DNA from: Terrirubrum flagellatum
GTDB taxonomy: Bacteria > Pseudomonadota > Alphaproteobacteria > Rhizobiales > Beijerinckiaceae
Direction: 5' to 3'
Assembly: GCF_022059845.1 (NCBI RefSeq)
Contig: NZ_CP091851.1
Span: 2,728,001-2,792,000 of the forward strand
DNA: 64,000 nucleotides
Made by a program: the position numbers and the translations under genes. The notes below the pieces were generated by a model. The model was not told the origin of the DNA, did not search any database, and worked only from the letters and a program-made list of their open reading frames with translations. Shown in pieces: positions 44,327 through 52,767 of the stretch; within the stretch, counting starts at the first letter, position 1, and each line of letters begins with the position of its first letter.

Positions 44327-44842
44327 TCAGCCGCTGATCCACTCGCCGCATTTCGGCGCGTCGCCGGTCGCCCCCCACGGCATGATCGGCACCGATGAGG
44401 TCGAGTTCTGCGGCGATCCTTCGATCAGCTTGTCGGTGTAGACGAGATAGACGAGCACGTTGCGCTTGGCGTCGCAGCCGCGGACGATCTGCACTTTCTT
44501 GAAGAACACCGACCGCGACTGGCGGAACACCACGGCGCCCTGCTCGAATTTCTCCTTGAACTTGATCGGCCCGATCTGGCGGCAGGACAATGACACGTCC
44601 GAAACCTGTTCGGCGACGCCGATCATGCCCTTGAAGCCGCCGCGCTCCGGCAGCGTGAAATGGCATGCGACGCCTTCGACATCGGGGTCGTCGACGCCAT
44701 AGACCGCAAGTTTGTCGTCAGGCGTCAGGAATTTCCACACCGTCGACTTCTTGAAGATCGCATCGGGCTCCTGCGCGGCCGCGCTCATGGCGGCAAGCGC
44801 GGCGAAGCCGGCGAACAACGCCGTTCTCATCCATCGCGTCAT
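44327..44842 (-). CDS. creA: CreA family periplasmic protein, 171 aa
   Basis: A signal peptide ends near AAAQ (residue 24). VEGVACHFTLPERGGFKGMI and RSVFFKKVQIVRGCDAKRNV are CreA signatures, with conserved cysteines for a disulfide, and the end is IMPWGATGDAPKCGEWI. The function of CreA is unknown; it is conserved across proteobacteria. Confidence 0.9.
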   Translation of the reverse strand: MTRWMRTALFAGFAALAAMSAAAQEPDAIFKKSTVWKFLTPDDKLAVYGVDDPDVEGVACHFTLPERGGFKGMIGVAEQVSDVSLSCRQIGPIKFKEKFEQGAVVFRQSRSVFFKKVQIVRGCDAKRNVLVYLVYTDKLIEGSPQNSTSSVPIMPWGATGDAPKCGEWISG

Positions 44843-44906
44843 CGCAGCCTCCTCCGAAGCCCACTGCGCGCAAATGGGACCTTAAGCCCTGCGGCGCAAG
44901 GGACGT

Positions 44907-45626
44907 TCACGCCGCGGGCGCGACATCCTTCGGCGGCGCGGGCGGCGCGTCGGGAATCTCGACCTCGCGCAGATCGGGATTGGGCTTGCCGAGAAAGACG
45001 CCGGCGATGAGTCCGCAGGCCAACGCGGTCGTGAGATCCCATGTCGGCGAAATCGCCGTCACATGGAACCAGACCACCTGCAGGAAGGCGACAAGAAACA
45101 ACCAGAATTTCGTCACCGTGCGGCGCGACGCGCTGAGCGCGAGTTCGGGACGAAGGTCGGTCTCGGCGCCGTCATGCGCCTTCTGCCAGGCGAGCGTCAC
45201 GCGGCGCAACGCCGAGCCTTCGAGCCAATCGAAGATCATCGCGAGCAAACCAATCGCGATCAGCGACAGCGCAAACCAGCGCTCGCCCAATCCGCGGCAT
45301 CCATCAGCATAGACCCACACGCCGGTCACCGTCGCGGCGACGCCGTAGATCAGAGCGAACAGGCGATCGAAGCGAAGCTGGCGCGAACGATAGGCGGCGA
45401 GTTTGTCGGCGCCAGCGGCGCGATAGACCTGATCGATGTCGGACCAGGCGTAACCCTTGTGGCAGGCTTCGATGATGGTCGGCGACGCATGACCGAAGCG
45501 GCGGCGGCCCCACAATTTCATCAGCACATACACAGCAAGCGCCAGCGCCAGCAGGGCCAGCGAAACCCGACGCAGGACTTCGAGCTGGAAGCCGTCCGTC
45601 TCGACGCAGGCCAACATATCGATCAT
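44907..45626 (-). CDS. Multi-pass membrane protein, 239 aa
   Basis: Five hydrophobic segments are visible (for example VSLALLALALAVYVLMKLW and FWLFLVAFLQVVWFHV), with a loop rich in charged residues around ACHKGYAWSDIDQVYRAAGA. The C-terminus is proline-rich and cytoplasmic or periplasmic. The start may be Met1 or Met4. Codon bias supports coding. I do not recognise the family. Confidence 0.7.
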   Translation of the reverse strand: MIDMLACVETDGFQLEVLRRVSLALLALALAVYVLMKLWGRRRFGHASPTIIEACHKGYAWSDIDQVYRAAGADKLAAYRSRQLRFDRLFALIYGVAATVTGVWVYADGCRGLGERWFALSLIAIGLLAMIFDWLEGSALRRVTLAWQKAHDGAETDLRPELALSASRRTVTKFWLFLVAFLQVVWFHVTAISPTWDLTTALACGLIAGVFLGKPNPDLREVEIPDAPPAPPKDVAPAA

Positions 45627-45683
45627 GGACGCCGTGCTCCCCGCCGCCGTAACTCGTTCAGCCTCCGTGTATCCCGGCCGGGC

Positions 45684-46070
45684 TCATTCCGGCAAATGGC
45701 AGACGGCGCAGAGCTTGTTGCCGTCGGGGTCGCGGACATAGGCCCCGTAATAATTCTTGTGATAGTGCGGCCGGAGGCCCGGCGGCCCCTCGCATGTTCC
45801 GCCGGCCTTGAGCACAGCCGCATGGAAGCCATCGACCATGGCGCGCGAGCCAGCGTTGAAGGCGACCATGGCCCCGTTGCCCGGACTCATCTGCTCGCCG
45901 TTGAAGGGCTTCACGACGAAAAATTGCGGCTGGCGCTGATCGACCGGCCCGTAGCCCAGCGCGCCCTTCACATCCATCTTGAGATCAACGCCAAGCGGCG
46001 CAAGCGCCGCATTATAGAATTCCTTGGCGCTCGCGATGCTGGCCGCGCCTATCGTCGTGTGGCTGAACAT
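45684..46070 (-). CDS. VOC-family (glyoxalase-fold) protein, 128 aa
   Basis: His4 in FSHTTIGAASIASAKEFYNA and the C-terminal GAYVRDPDGNKLCAVCH are the two metal-binding edges of the vicinal oxygen chelate fold. Members range from glyoxalases to antibiotic-resistance proteins and dioxygenases, so the reaction is not known. It lies between the membrane protein and metZ, all on the minus strand. Confidence 0.88.
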   Translation of the reverse strand: MFSHTTIGAASIASAKEFYNAALAPLGVDLKMDVKGALGYGPVDQRQPQFFVVKPFNGEQMSPGNGAMVAFNAGSRAMVDGFHAAVLKAGGTCEGPPGLRPHYHKNYYGAYVRDPDGNKLCAVCHLPE

Positions 46071-46149
46071 ATTCGCCTCCCGCTGTTTGCGGGAGATTGA
46101 TCAAGCGCCGGCGCCGGCGCAAGCGCGCCGGCCGCATGCCGAACCTGTT

Positions 46150-47346
46150 TCAGATCGCTTTCAGCGCGGCGGCGAGATCCTCGATGAGATCGTCGGCGTC
46201 CTCAAGACCAACCGACAGACGCACCGTGCCTGCGCCGATGCCGAGTTCGGCGCGCGCTTCCGGCGTGAGGCGTTGATGAGTCGTCGTCGCAGGATGGGTC
46301 ATCAGCGATTTCGCGTCGCCGAGATTGTTCGAGATCTTCACGATGCGCATCGCATTCATGAAGCGGAACGCGCCGGCCTTGTCGGAATCGATATCGAAGG
46401 CGACGAGCGAGCCCTTGTTGGCGAGCTGGCGCCGCGCGAGTTCGGCCTGGGCGAAGTCGGCGCGGCCGGGATAGATCACGCGCTTCACGCCTTTCATTTC
46501 CGCCAGCGCGTCCGCGACTTTCGCGGCGTTGGCGGCGTGGCGCTCGATGCGCAGCGGAAACGTCTCGAGCCCCTTCAGCAGCACCCATGCATTGAAGGGG
46601 GAGATCGACGGGCCGGTGTTGCGGATGAAGGGCAGCAGTTCATCGATGATGAGCTTCTGACTGCCAAGCACGACGCCGCCGAGACAGCGGCCCTGCCCGT
46701 CGATGTGCTTCGTCGCGGAATAGACGACGACATCGACGCCAAGCTCCATCGGGCGATGGCCGAAGGGCGTCGCGAACACATTGTCGACGACAGTGCGCGC
46801 GCCGGCCTCGCGCGCGATCTTCACCACGGCCGCGATATCGACGAGTTCGAGCGTCGGATTCGACGGCGTCTCGAAGAACAGGATTTTCGTGTTCGGGCGG
46901 ACCGCGGCCTTCCATGCCGCGAGGTCCTTGCCGTCGACGAGGGTCGACGCGATGCCGTAGCGCGGCAGCAGATCTTCGACGATGAATCGACAGGAGCCGA
47001 ACATGGCGCGCGCCGCGACCACATGATCGCCCGCGCGCAGCTGGCACATCAGCGCCGCGAATACGGCGGCCATTCCCGTCGCCGTCGCGCGCGCGGCCTC
47101 CGCGCCTTCGAGCAGCGCCATGCGCTCCTCGAACATGCTGACCGTGGGATTGCCGAAGCGGCTGTACTGAAAGCCCGGCTCCTCATTCTTGAAGCGGGCC
47201 TCGGCGTTCTCGGCGCGCTCATAGACGAAGCCTGAGGTGAGGATCAGCGCTTCCGAGGTCTCGCCCCATTGCGAGCGTTCGGTCCCGCCATGGACCATCT
47301 GGGTGGCGAGGCGGAGGGAGTTGGCGGGGGCGGCAGGCTGGCTCAA
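46150..47346 (-). CDS. metZ: O-succinylhomoserine sulfhydrylase, 398 aa
   Basis: This PLP enzyme of the Cys/Met metabolism family makes homocysteine from O-succinylhomoserine and sulfide. The PLP lysine is Lys213 in YSATKHIDGQGRCLGGVV, and the signature GMAAVFAALMCQLRAGDHVV and ETPSNPTLELVD are present. The length is normal. Its promoter at 47374-47401 overlaps a palindrome. The SAM-II riboswitch common upstream of metZ in this class is absent. Confidence 0.93.
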   Translation of the reverse strand: MSQPAAPANSLRLATQMVHGGTERSQWGETSEALILTSGFVYERAENAEARFKNEEPGFQYSRFGNPTVSMFEERMALLEGAEAARATATGMAAVFAALMCQLRAGDHVVAARAMFGSCRFIVEDLLPRYGIASTLVDGKDLAAWKAAVRPNTKILFFETPSNPTLELVDIAAVVKIAREAGARTVVDNVFATPFGHRPMELGVDVVVYSATKHIDGQGRCLGGVVLGSQKLIIDELLPFIRNTGPSISPFNAWVLLKGLETFPLRIERHAANAAKVADALAEMKGVKRVIYPGRADFAQAELARRQLANKGSLVAFDIDSDKAGAFRFMNAMRIVKISNNLGDAKSLMTHPATTTHQRLTPEARAELGIGAGTVRLSVGLEDADDLIEDLAAALKAI

Positions 47347-47373
47347 GGGACGATCTCACGCGGAACGGGCCGC

Positions 47374-47406
47374 GTTATAACCATTTCGTTCTCTTTGTCG
47401 AACGAA
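47374..47406 (-). promoter_or_regulatory. metZ promoter with overlapping palindrome
   Basis: Reading the minus strand, TCGACA (47401-47396), a 16-base spacer and TATAAC (47379-47374) give a plausible promoter with its start ~20 bases before the ATG. The inverted repeat TTCGTTC-N8-GAACGAA (plus strand 47385-47406) covers the -35 element and could be an operator. Confidence 0.45.
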
Positions 47407-47447
47407 TTTCCGAATGAACGGACAAATTTGCCGGCGATCGCCTTCCC

Positions 47448-48020
47448 CTAAGGAATCGGTTCCTGCCTGAACGCCTCCGGCGTCGCGATGCCGAGGCTCC
47501 TGAGTTCAGGGCCGGACGAGAGCCGGTCGTAGTTCAGGAAATATTCGTCGAGCTGCGGCGGCTTCACTGATGTCCCCGCCAGCATGGCGTGCGCCTGACC
47601 GCGATGATGGATCTGGTGCAGGAAAAGATGCGCGATGAGGTCGCCGCGCACCTCGTCGACGCGGCCCTTCTCGCCGCGATCGGTCGCGACCATCCGCTTC
47701 AGGCTGTCTTCGGTCTCGGCGTCGCAGATCGCAAGCAGCTTGCGATCGCTCACCTCCTGCGCCTCGGCGAGCGACGCCGCATCGTCATAAGGCTTGAATT
47801 CGGTGAAGGCGCGCGGCCCCAGTCCGCCATTGTCGAGCGCATCGATATAATAGCGATCGACGGCGAGGATGTGATTGAGCGTTTCGTGCAGCGAGGGAAA
47901 GAAGCTCGTGCGTGTCGCGCGGAATTCTTCGTTCGAAAGCTTCGCGCAGGCGCCGAGCAGACGCAGGTTCGACCAGAGATTGTTGCGCGCCATCATGCGC
48001 ATGTGAGTGGCGAGGGACAT
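47448..48020 (-). CDS. DinB-family protein, 190 aa
   Basis: A four-helix bundle with the likely metal histidines in LHETLNHILAVDRYY (first) and AHLFLHQIHHRGQAHAML (others), the DinB pattern. PPQLDEYFL near the end is also typical. DinB-like proteins include bacillithiol/mycothiol transferases and enzymes of unknown substrate. It is ~100 bases upstream of metZ's start on the same strand. Confidence 0.88.
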   Translation of the reverse strand: MSLATHMRMMARNNLWSNLRLLGACAKLSNEEFRATRTSFFPSLHETLNHILAVDRYYIDALDNGGLGPRAFTEFKPYDDAASLAEAQEVSDRKLLAICDAETEDSLKRMVATDRGEKGRVDEVRGDLIAHLFLHQIHHRGQAHAMLAGTSVKPPQLDEYFLNYDRLSSGPELRSLGIATPEAFRQEPIP

Positions 48021-48095
48021 GGGTCTGCTCCTTTGTCGCGAAATGGAATAACGCGGCAGGCAGATTGTTCAATCAGTGCGCCACGCATTTGGCCG

Positions 48096-48230
48096 GCCGT
48101 CATCCCGGACGCGGCGCAGCATGCAATGATGCGCCGCAGATCCGGGATCGCGTTGTGATTGGCTAATCCCTTTGAGGTCCCGGGTCTGCGCCGCAACGCT
48201 GGCGCGCTGCGGCGCGCCCGGGATGACGGC
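48096..48230. repeat. BIME-like double hairpin
   Basis: Two long imperfect stem-loops (48100-48149 and 48178-48223) sit between outer 13-bp inverted repeats GCCGTCATCCCGG (48096-48108) and CCGGGATGACGGC (48218-48230), perfectly complementary. This matches the composite REP elements of rhizobia and methylotrophs. Confidence 0.75.
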
Positions 48231-48799
48231 AATTCGCAGGCGCGCAAAATCCCCGTCCGCTTTCGCAACGGCTGAAACTCCAACGGCTTTGATCTTCCTT
48301 CTTCTTCGCTTGCCTGCCCCTAGAGGGGGCGCGAGGCGGTGTGGCTCGCGCGACGCTGGCGGCCTCGCGCGAAAAAGTATGTTGGGAACGCCAGCCCGCC
48401 AGATCAGCGAACCGACCGCCCCGCGCGCGGCGTTTTCAGGCTTGCTCCGCAAGGGCGCGGGAAGGCGGACATTCTGGCCTTCCCTTTCTCCTGCGCAGCG
48501 CCTCCTTCTCTGTAAGAGGCTCTCCTTTCGGGGAGCCTCCGCGGTGGCCGACGACTGCGCCGGCGGTCTGTCCTTGACCGCTGCACGACCTCGCGTCTTG
48601 GGCCCGGCTCGCCGTTGGGGGGGGCGTTACTCCACCCGCCACAGCTGCCGCCGCTCCTCTCCCGCATCCCGAAACGCTCGCGAGACGCCCCGTTTGGGAG
48701 AGGATGCGATGAATGTAGGACTATAATCAGTAGGCGTCAAGTCCTATTCTGCATTTGGTGCGCGCCTTTATCCTCACGGTCGTTATCCGCCCTCCCGCC

Positions 48800-48887
48800 G
48801 TCATCGCCGGCCTTGAGCCGGCGATCCAGACAGCCGCTCAAACATCGCGGATGGAAGCTGGATGCCCGGCTCAAGGCCGGGCATGAC
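48800..48887. repeat. REP doublet with compensated arms
   Basis: Arms 48800-48829 and 48858-48887 form an imperfect inverted repeat. Each arm folds alone: ATCGCCGGC-CTTGA-GCCGGCGAT and ATGCCCGGC-TCAAG-GCCGGGCAT. The CG versus GC differences between arms are matched within each stem, so local hairpins are preserved. Confidence 0.75.
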
Positions 48888-49022
48888 ATCTGGAGAGAAA
48901 CAGCCCGACACGGGAGGAATCGTTCTGCTGCGGCTCGAAACTGACACAGCGCCGCACAGCGGTCTTGATTTCGGCCGAAGAGGCGCCGAAGCAACACACG
49001 CGTCAAAATCAGGGATGAATAT

Positions 49023-49676
49023 ATGGCCACCTTTATCCTGATACCTGGAGGCTGGCAGGGCGGCTGGGTCTACGAGAAGGTCGCAGAGATACTCACTGCG
49101 CACGGGCACAAAGCCCTGCCGATCACTCTTTCGGGGCTCGGCGATGCTCCCGCCCCTACAGCCAATCTCGAAACTCACATCGGCGAGGTCGCAAGCATCA
49201 TGAGATCGCTTCGCGACGATCTGGTGATCGTAGGACAATCCTATGGCGGGATGATCGTGAGCGGCGCGGCCGACGCCGAGCCGCCGCAAATCCGGGCGCT
49301 GGTCTATGTCGACGCCTATGTCCCCGACTCCGGCGACTCCGTCTGGTCGCTGACGACGCCTCGTTTTCGAGATCTCTTCATAGCAGGCGCGAAGGCGGAC
49401 GGACTCAACTGCGCCCCGCCTCCCCATCTCGACCCGCGATGCCGACCGCATCCGATGGGGACATTTCTCCAATCCATCACTCTCAGCGGACGTTGGCGTG
49501 AAGCGCCGCGCAAGATCTTCATCGGCGCGCATGGATGGGAAGGAAGCCCGTTCCTCGACCTCTATCAACGCTTGAGCGGCGAGCCGGACTGGTCGACCTT
49601 CTCCCTCGATTGCGGGCACAATGTCGCGCGGCTGAAGCCTGAGGCTCTGGCCGAGATATTGCTGGCTCAGGTTTAA
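49023..49676 (+). CDS. Alpha/beta hydrolase, 217 aa
   Basis: The nucleophile elbow is GQSYGG with Ser73. PGGWQGGWVYEKVAEIL is the oxyanion region and DCGHNVARLKPEAL carries the catalytic His. This is the EstC/salicylate-esterase-like subgroup of small esterases. ATG 49023 follows a weak ribosome-binding site. The substrate is unknown. Confidence 0.9.
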   Translation: MATFILIPGGWQGGWVYEKVAEILTAHGHKALPITLSGLGDAPAPTANLETHIGEVASIMRSLRDDLVIVGQSYGGMIVSGAADAEPPQIRALVYVDAYVPDSGDSVWSLTTPRFRDLFIAGAKADGLNCAPPPHLDPRCRPHPMGTFLQSITLSGRWREAPRKIFIGAHGWEGSPFLDLYQRLSGEPDWSTFSLDCGHNVARLKPEALAEILLAQV

Positions 49677-49862
49677 GCAAACAACGCAATCCATCCAGAA
49701 CAGACTTCACGCGGAGACGCCGCCCTTGTCTCTCGCCATATATCAGCGCGCCTGAGCTTGATCGGGCGCCCGACTATCTCCCACTATGTCACAGCGACGA
49801 GCGGCGCTGGCGACCGTCCCCCATGCCACAGCGCGCTTGTTCATCCCGAGGAGAGACAGACC

Positions 49863-50276
49863 ATGGCGAAGAAGCACACGGCTCAATGCGCCTGCGGCGC
49901 GGTCAAATTCGGGTTCGATGCCGATCCGACCTTCGTCGCGGTCTGTCATTGCCTCGATTGCAAGAAGGCGTCGGGCGGCGAAGCCGCCACATTCTTCGGC
50001 GTGCCGGAGACTGATTTCACGCTGACCAGCGGCAGGCCGAAGGCGTTTCGCTATACCGCTCAGTCCGGCAAGACTTTGGATCGAAATTTCTGCCCCGAAT
50101 GCGGCGCGAGAATCTTCAGCAGCAATCTCGAGAGTTTCCCGGGAATGGTCTTCGTCACGATCGGCAGCCTCGACAATCCTGAAAGCATCAGGCCGGTGGT
50201 CGAAATGTTCACGAAGCGCCGCCTCGAATGGGCGAAGCCGCTCGACCTCCCGCAATTCGAGAATATGCCGGGTTGA
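49863..50276 (+). CDS. GFA-family (glutathione-dependent formaldehyde-activating type) protein, 137 aa
   Basis: Zinc cysteines appear in the standard GFA order: Cys9, Cys11, Cys28, Cys30, Cys33, Cys77 and Cys80. ATG 49863 has GGAGAGA upstream. The family name comes from Gfa of Paracoccus; most members have unknown substrates. It is convergent with the FAH gene at a distance of 87 bases. Confidence 0.92.
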   Translation: MAKKHTAQCACGAVKFGFDADPTFVAVCHCLDCKKASGGEAATFFGVPETDFTLTSGRPKAFRYTAQSGKTLDRNFCPECGARIFSSNLESFPGMVFVTIGSLDNPESIRPVVEMFTKRRLEWAKPLDLPQFENMPG

Positions 50277-50363
50277 GCGCCCGTCGCGAAAGCACGGGCT
50301 AGCGATTTCGCGTGCAGACCGGGAGTGCGGCCGATCAACCGGCTTTGATCAGCGCCGGCGCTA

Positions 50364-51377
50364 TCAAGCGCCGCTCTTCTCGACCTTCTGTTCGATCGCG
50401 CCGAAAATCGAATGGCCCTTCGCATCCTTCATCTCGATGCGCACGACATCGCCTGTCTTGAGATAGGGCGTCTGCATCTCTTCGTGGCGCAACTGTTCGA
50501 CGGCGCGCTGTTCGACGATGCAGGAATAGCCGTCGCCGCCCTCATCCGCCGGCTTGCCGGGACCGCCGTCGGCGTCGCGATTGGAGACTGTGCCTGATCC
50601 GATGATCGCGCCCGCGCCAAGCGAACGCGTCTTGGCGGCGTGAGAAATCAGACGCGGAAATTCAAACACCATGTCGCGGCCTGCGTTCGGGCGCCCGAAC
50701 AGGCGACCATTGAGGCTCGATAAAATCGGCAGCGAGAGTTTGCCGCCGTCCCACGCCGCGCCGAGCTCATCAGGCGTGACCGCCACAGGCGAAAATCCGC
50801 TCGACGGCTTCGCATGAAAAAAGCCGAAGCCCTTGGCGATTTCCGCAGCGGCGAGATTGCGCAGCGAGACGTCGTTGACAAGCATCACCAGCGCGATGCG
50901 ATCGCGCGCATCCTTCTCGCTGACGCCCAGCGGGACATCGTCGGTGACGACGGCGATCTCGGCCTCGAAATCGACGCCATGCGCTTCGTCAGGCAGAGCG
51001 ATCGGCTGGCGCGGACCGAGAAACGAGTCCGAACCGCCCTGATACATCAGAGGGTCCGTCCAGAATGTCTCCGGCAGCGACGCGCCGCGCGCCTTCCGCG
51101 CGAGCTCGACATGATTCACATAGGCGGAGCCATCGGCCCACTGATAGGCGCGCGGCAAGGGAGCGGCGCAATCATGCTCGTGGAAGCGGAAGGACGGCAC
51201 GGAGCCAACCTCAAGCTGCAATGCAAGATCGGCGAGGCGCGGCGCCACATGCGCCCAATCATCGAGCGCCGCCTGCAAGGTCGCGGCGATGCCGACCGCC
51301 TCCACCGCGCGGGTGAGATCGCGCGAGACGACGACAAGCCGTCCGTCACGGCCGACATTGAGGGAGGCGAGCTTCAT
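50364..51377 (-). CDS. Fumarylacetoacetate hydrolase family protein, 337 aa
   Basis: The FAH catalytic region is present: FEAEIAVVTDDVPLGVSEKD (metal Glu), LVMLVNDVSLRN and KPSSGFSPVAVTPDELG, and SLGAGAIIGSGTVSNRDAD. The length fits the FahA-like bacterial group acting on beta-diketone acids of aromatic amino acid breakdown. It is downstream of a kynureninase-like gene (66 bases, same strand), so both may degrade tryptophan or tyrosine products. Confidence 0.9.
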   Translation of the reverse strand: MKLASLNVGRDGRLVVVSRDLTRAVEAVGIAATLQAALDDWAHVAPRLADLALQLEVGSVPSFRFHEHDCAAPLPRAYQWADGSAYVNHVELARKARGASLPETFWTDPLMYQGGSDSFLGPRQPIALPDEAHGVDFEAEIAVVTDDVPLGVSEKDARDRIALVMLVNDVSLRNLAAAEIAKGFGFFHAKPSSGFSPVAVTPDELGAAWDGGKLSLPILSSLNGRLFGRPNAGRDMVFEFPRLISHAAKTRSLGAGAIIGSGTVSNRDADGGPGKPADEGGDGYSCIVEQRAVEQLRHEEMQTPYLKTGDVVRIEMKDAKGHSIFGAIEQKVEKSGA

Positions 51378-51443
51378 GGGCGGGCTCTTGCGGCTGGGTG
51401 AACTGGATAGCCCGCCAATCCCGTCCGGTCGAGCCGGCGGCTT

Positions 51444-52649
51444 TCAGCCGCGCCAGCGCTGCTCCAGCCGCGCGATTAGATGATCGACATCCTCGGCCGT
51501 GTGATAGGCGCCGAAGCCGACCCGCAGCCGGTCGCCGCGCACGTCGGCGACGATGTCGAGTTCATGCAGCCGCCTGTACCAGGCGTTTGCGTCGGGATGC
51601 GCGAAGGTGAGGAAATTGCCGCGCGCTTTTTCGCTGCGCGGAACGACAAGCTGCGCTTCTTCAAACGGGCCGCAGCGCCGCGCCGCGACCGCATCGAGAA
51701 AACGTTCCTGCAGGGCGACGGCGTGTGAATGCAGTTCCGCGGGACCGACGTCTTCGTTCGCGAGCCAGCCTAGCGTGGCCCGCATGCGATAGAGGCCGGA
51801 GGGATCGAAGGTCGCGCCCATGAAGCGCCAGCCATCTTCGGCGTAGGGAACGCCGCTCTGCTTCGCGCTGAGCGCGCCGAAGCTTGCGTACCAGCCGGTG
51901 TTGCGCGGGCGGGCGCCAAATCCGGGCGGCGCATGCAGGAAGCAGCAGCCCTCGCCCGCCATCGCATATTTGTAGCCGCCGGCGATGTAGAAGGCGCGAT
52001 CCGCAATGCGCGAAAGATCGGTCGGGCGCGCCATGAAGCCGTGATAGCCGTCGATGACGATGAAGCGGCCGGGCGCGGATAATTGATCGACCAGCTTTTC
52101 GAGTTCGGTGAGCGCGAAGCCCGAATTGAACAGCACCTGGCTGACGAAGACCATGTCGACATCAGGCTCAGCGTGCGTCGCCGCGACGAGGCGATCGGCG
52201 AAGGTCGCGAAGGGTTCTGTCGGGACGGTGATCAACTCGATGAGGCCTTCTTCAACCAGCCGATCGCTCTGACGGCGAAAGGAATGAAATTCGCCGTCGG
52301 TTGAAATGATCTTCGTCGGCCGATCAGCGGGAAAACAGGACAGCAGCCGGTTGATGATCTCGTGGGTGTTCGGCGCGGGAACGAGCGTGTTCTCATCGGG
52401 CAGCCGCAGGATCGCGGCGATGCGCTTCTTCACGTCGGACCAGATTTCGCCGAGCACATGCTCCCACTTGTCATCAACGAGGCGCGCCGCATCGTCCCAG
52501 GCCGCAAGCTGCGCCTCGCGCGCCACGTCGGGCCACCAGTGATGGCTGTGGGCGGCGAAGTGCAGCCGGTCGCCCGACATCGCGCGAAAGATGGAGAAGC
52601 CTTCGGCGATGCGCGCCGGCAGCGCGCCCCTGACCACGGAAACCGACAT
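51444..52649 (-). CDS. Kynureninase-like class V aminotransferase-fold PLP enzyme, 401 aa
   Basis: The PLP lysine is Lys227 in YIAGGYKYAMAGEG, with Asp200 and His203 in VIDGYHGF positioned for the pyridine ring. DRLHFAAHSHHWWPDV is an N-terminal feature of this kynureninase-related branch. It diverges from kynA by 118 bases, which supports a role in kynurenine breakdown. It differs from standard KynU in its N-terminus, so the exact reaction is inferred. Confidence 0.82.
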   Translation of the reverse strand: MSVSVVRGALPARIAEGFSIFRAMSGDRLHFAAHSHHWWPDVAREAQLAAWDDAARLVDDKWEHVLGEIWSDVKKRIAAILRLPDENTLVPAPNTHEIINRLLSCFPADRPTKIISTDGEFHSFRRQSDRLVEEGLIELITVPTEPFATFADRLVAATHAEPDVDMVFVSQVLFNSGFALTELEKLVDQLSAPGRFIVIDGYHGFMARPTDLSRIADRAFYIAGGYKYAMAGEGCCFLHAPPGFGARPRNTGWYASFGALSAKQSGVPYAEDGWRFMGATFDPSGLYRMRATLGWLANEDVGPAELHSHAVALQERFLDAVAARRCGPFEEAQLVVPRSEKARGNFLTFAHPDANAWYRRLHELDIVADVRGDRLRVGFGAYHTAEDVDHLIARLEQRWRG

Positions 52650-52767
52650 GCGTTCGCCTCTCCCGATCGCTTACTTTCAGGCCGCGGCGGATACCGCCGC
52701 TTGCGCCCGACGCCAATTACTTTAAGCTTAAAACATCTGACGGAAAAGCCCGACCGGAGGCTTCGCA

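Larger units (their letters stand above)
48021..49022. other. 1-kb intergenic region with two REP/BIME elements
   Basis: Apart from repeats at 48096-48230 and 48800-48887 I find no gene. The GC-rich frames between them carry no ribosome-binding sites or recognised sequence, and the region is probably decayed intergenic DNA. A promoter for the hydrolase at 49023 should lie near its right end. Confidence 0.6.

Noticed and set aside
46024-47235. 403-codon plus-strand frame opposite metZ
   Set aside because: metZ is unambiguous with its PLP lysine; the opposite frame has no domain or ribosome-binding site.
47347-47447. SAM-II riboswitch upstream of metZ
   Set aside because: I compared the leader with the remembered SAM-II core (GTGGT, ATTTG, GCTTGCAGCCAC and GCTAAA elements) and found none; the predicted leader is also too short.
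41773-49022. CRISPR array suspected from repeated hairpins
   Set aside because: The repeats are paired inverted REP-like elements without regular spacers, and no cas genes are present.
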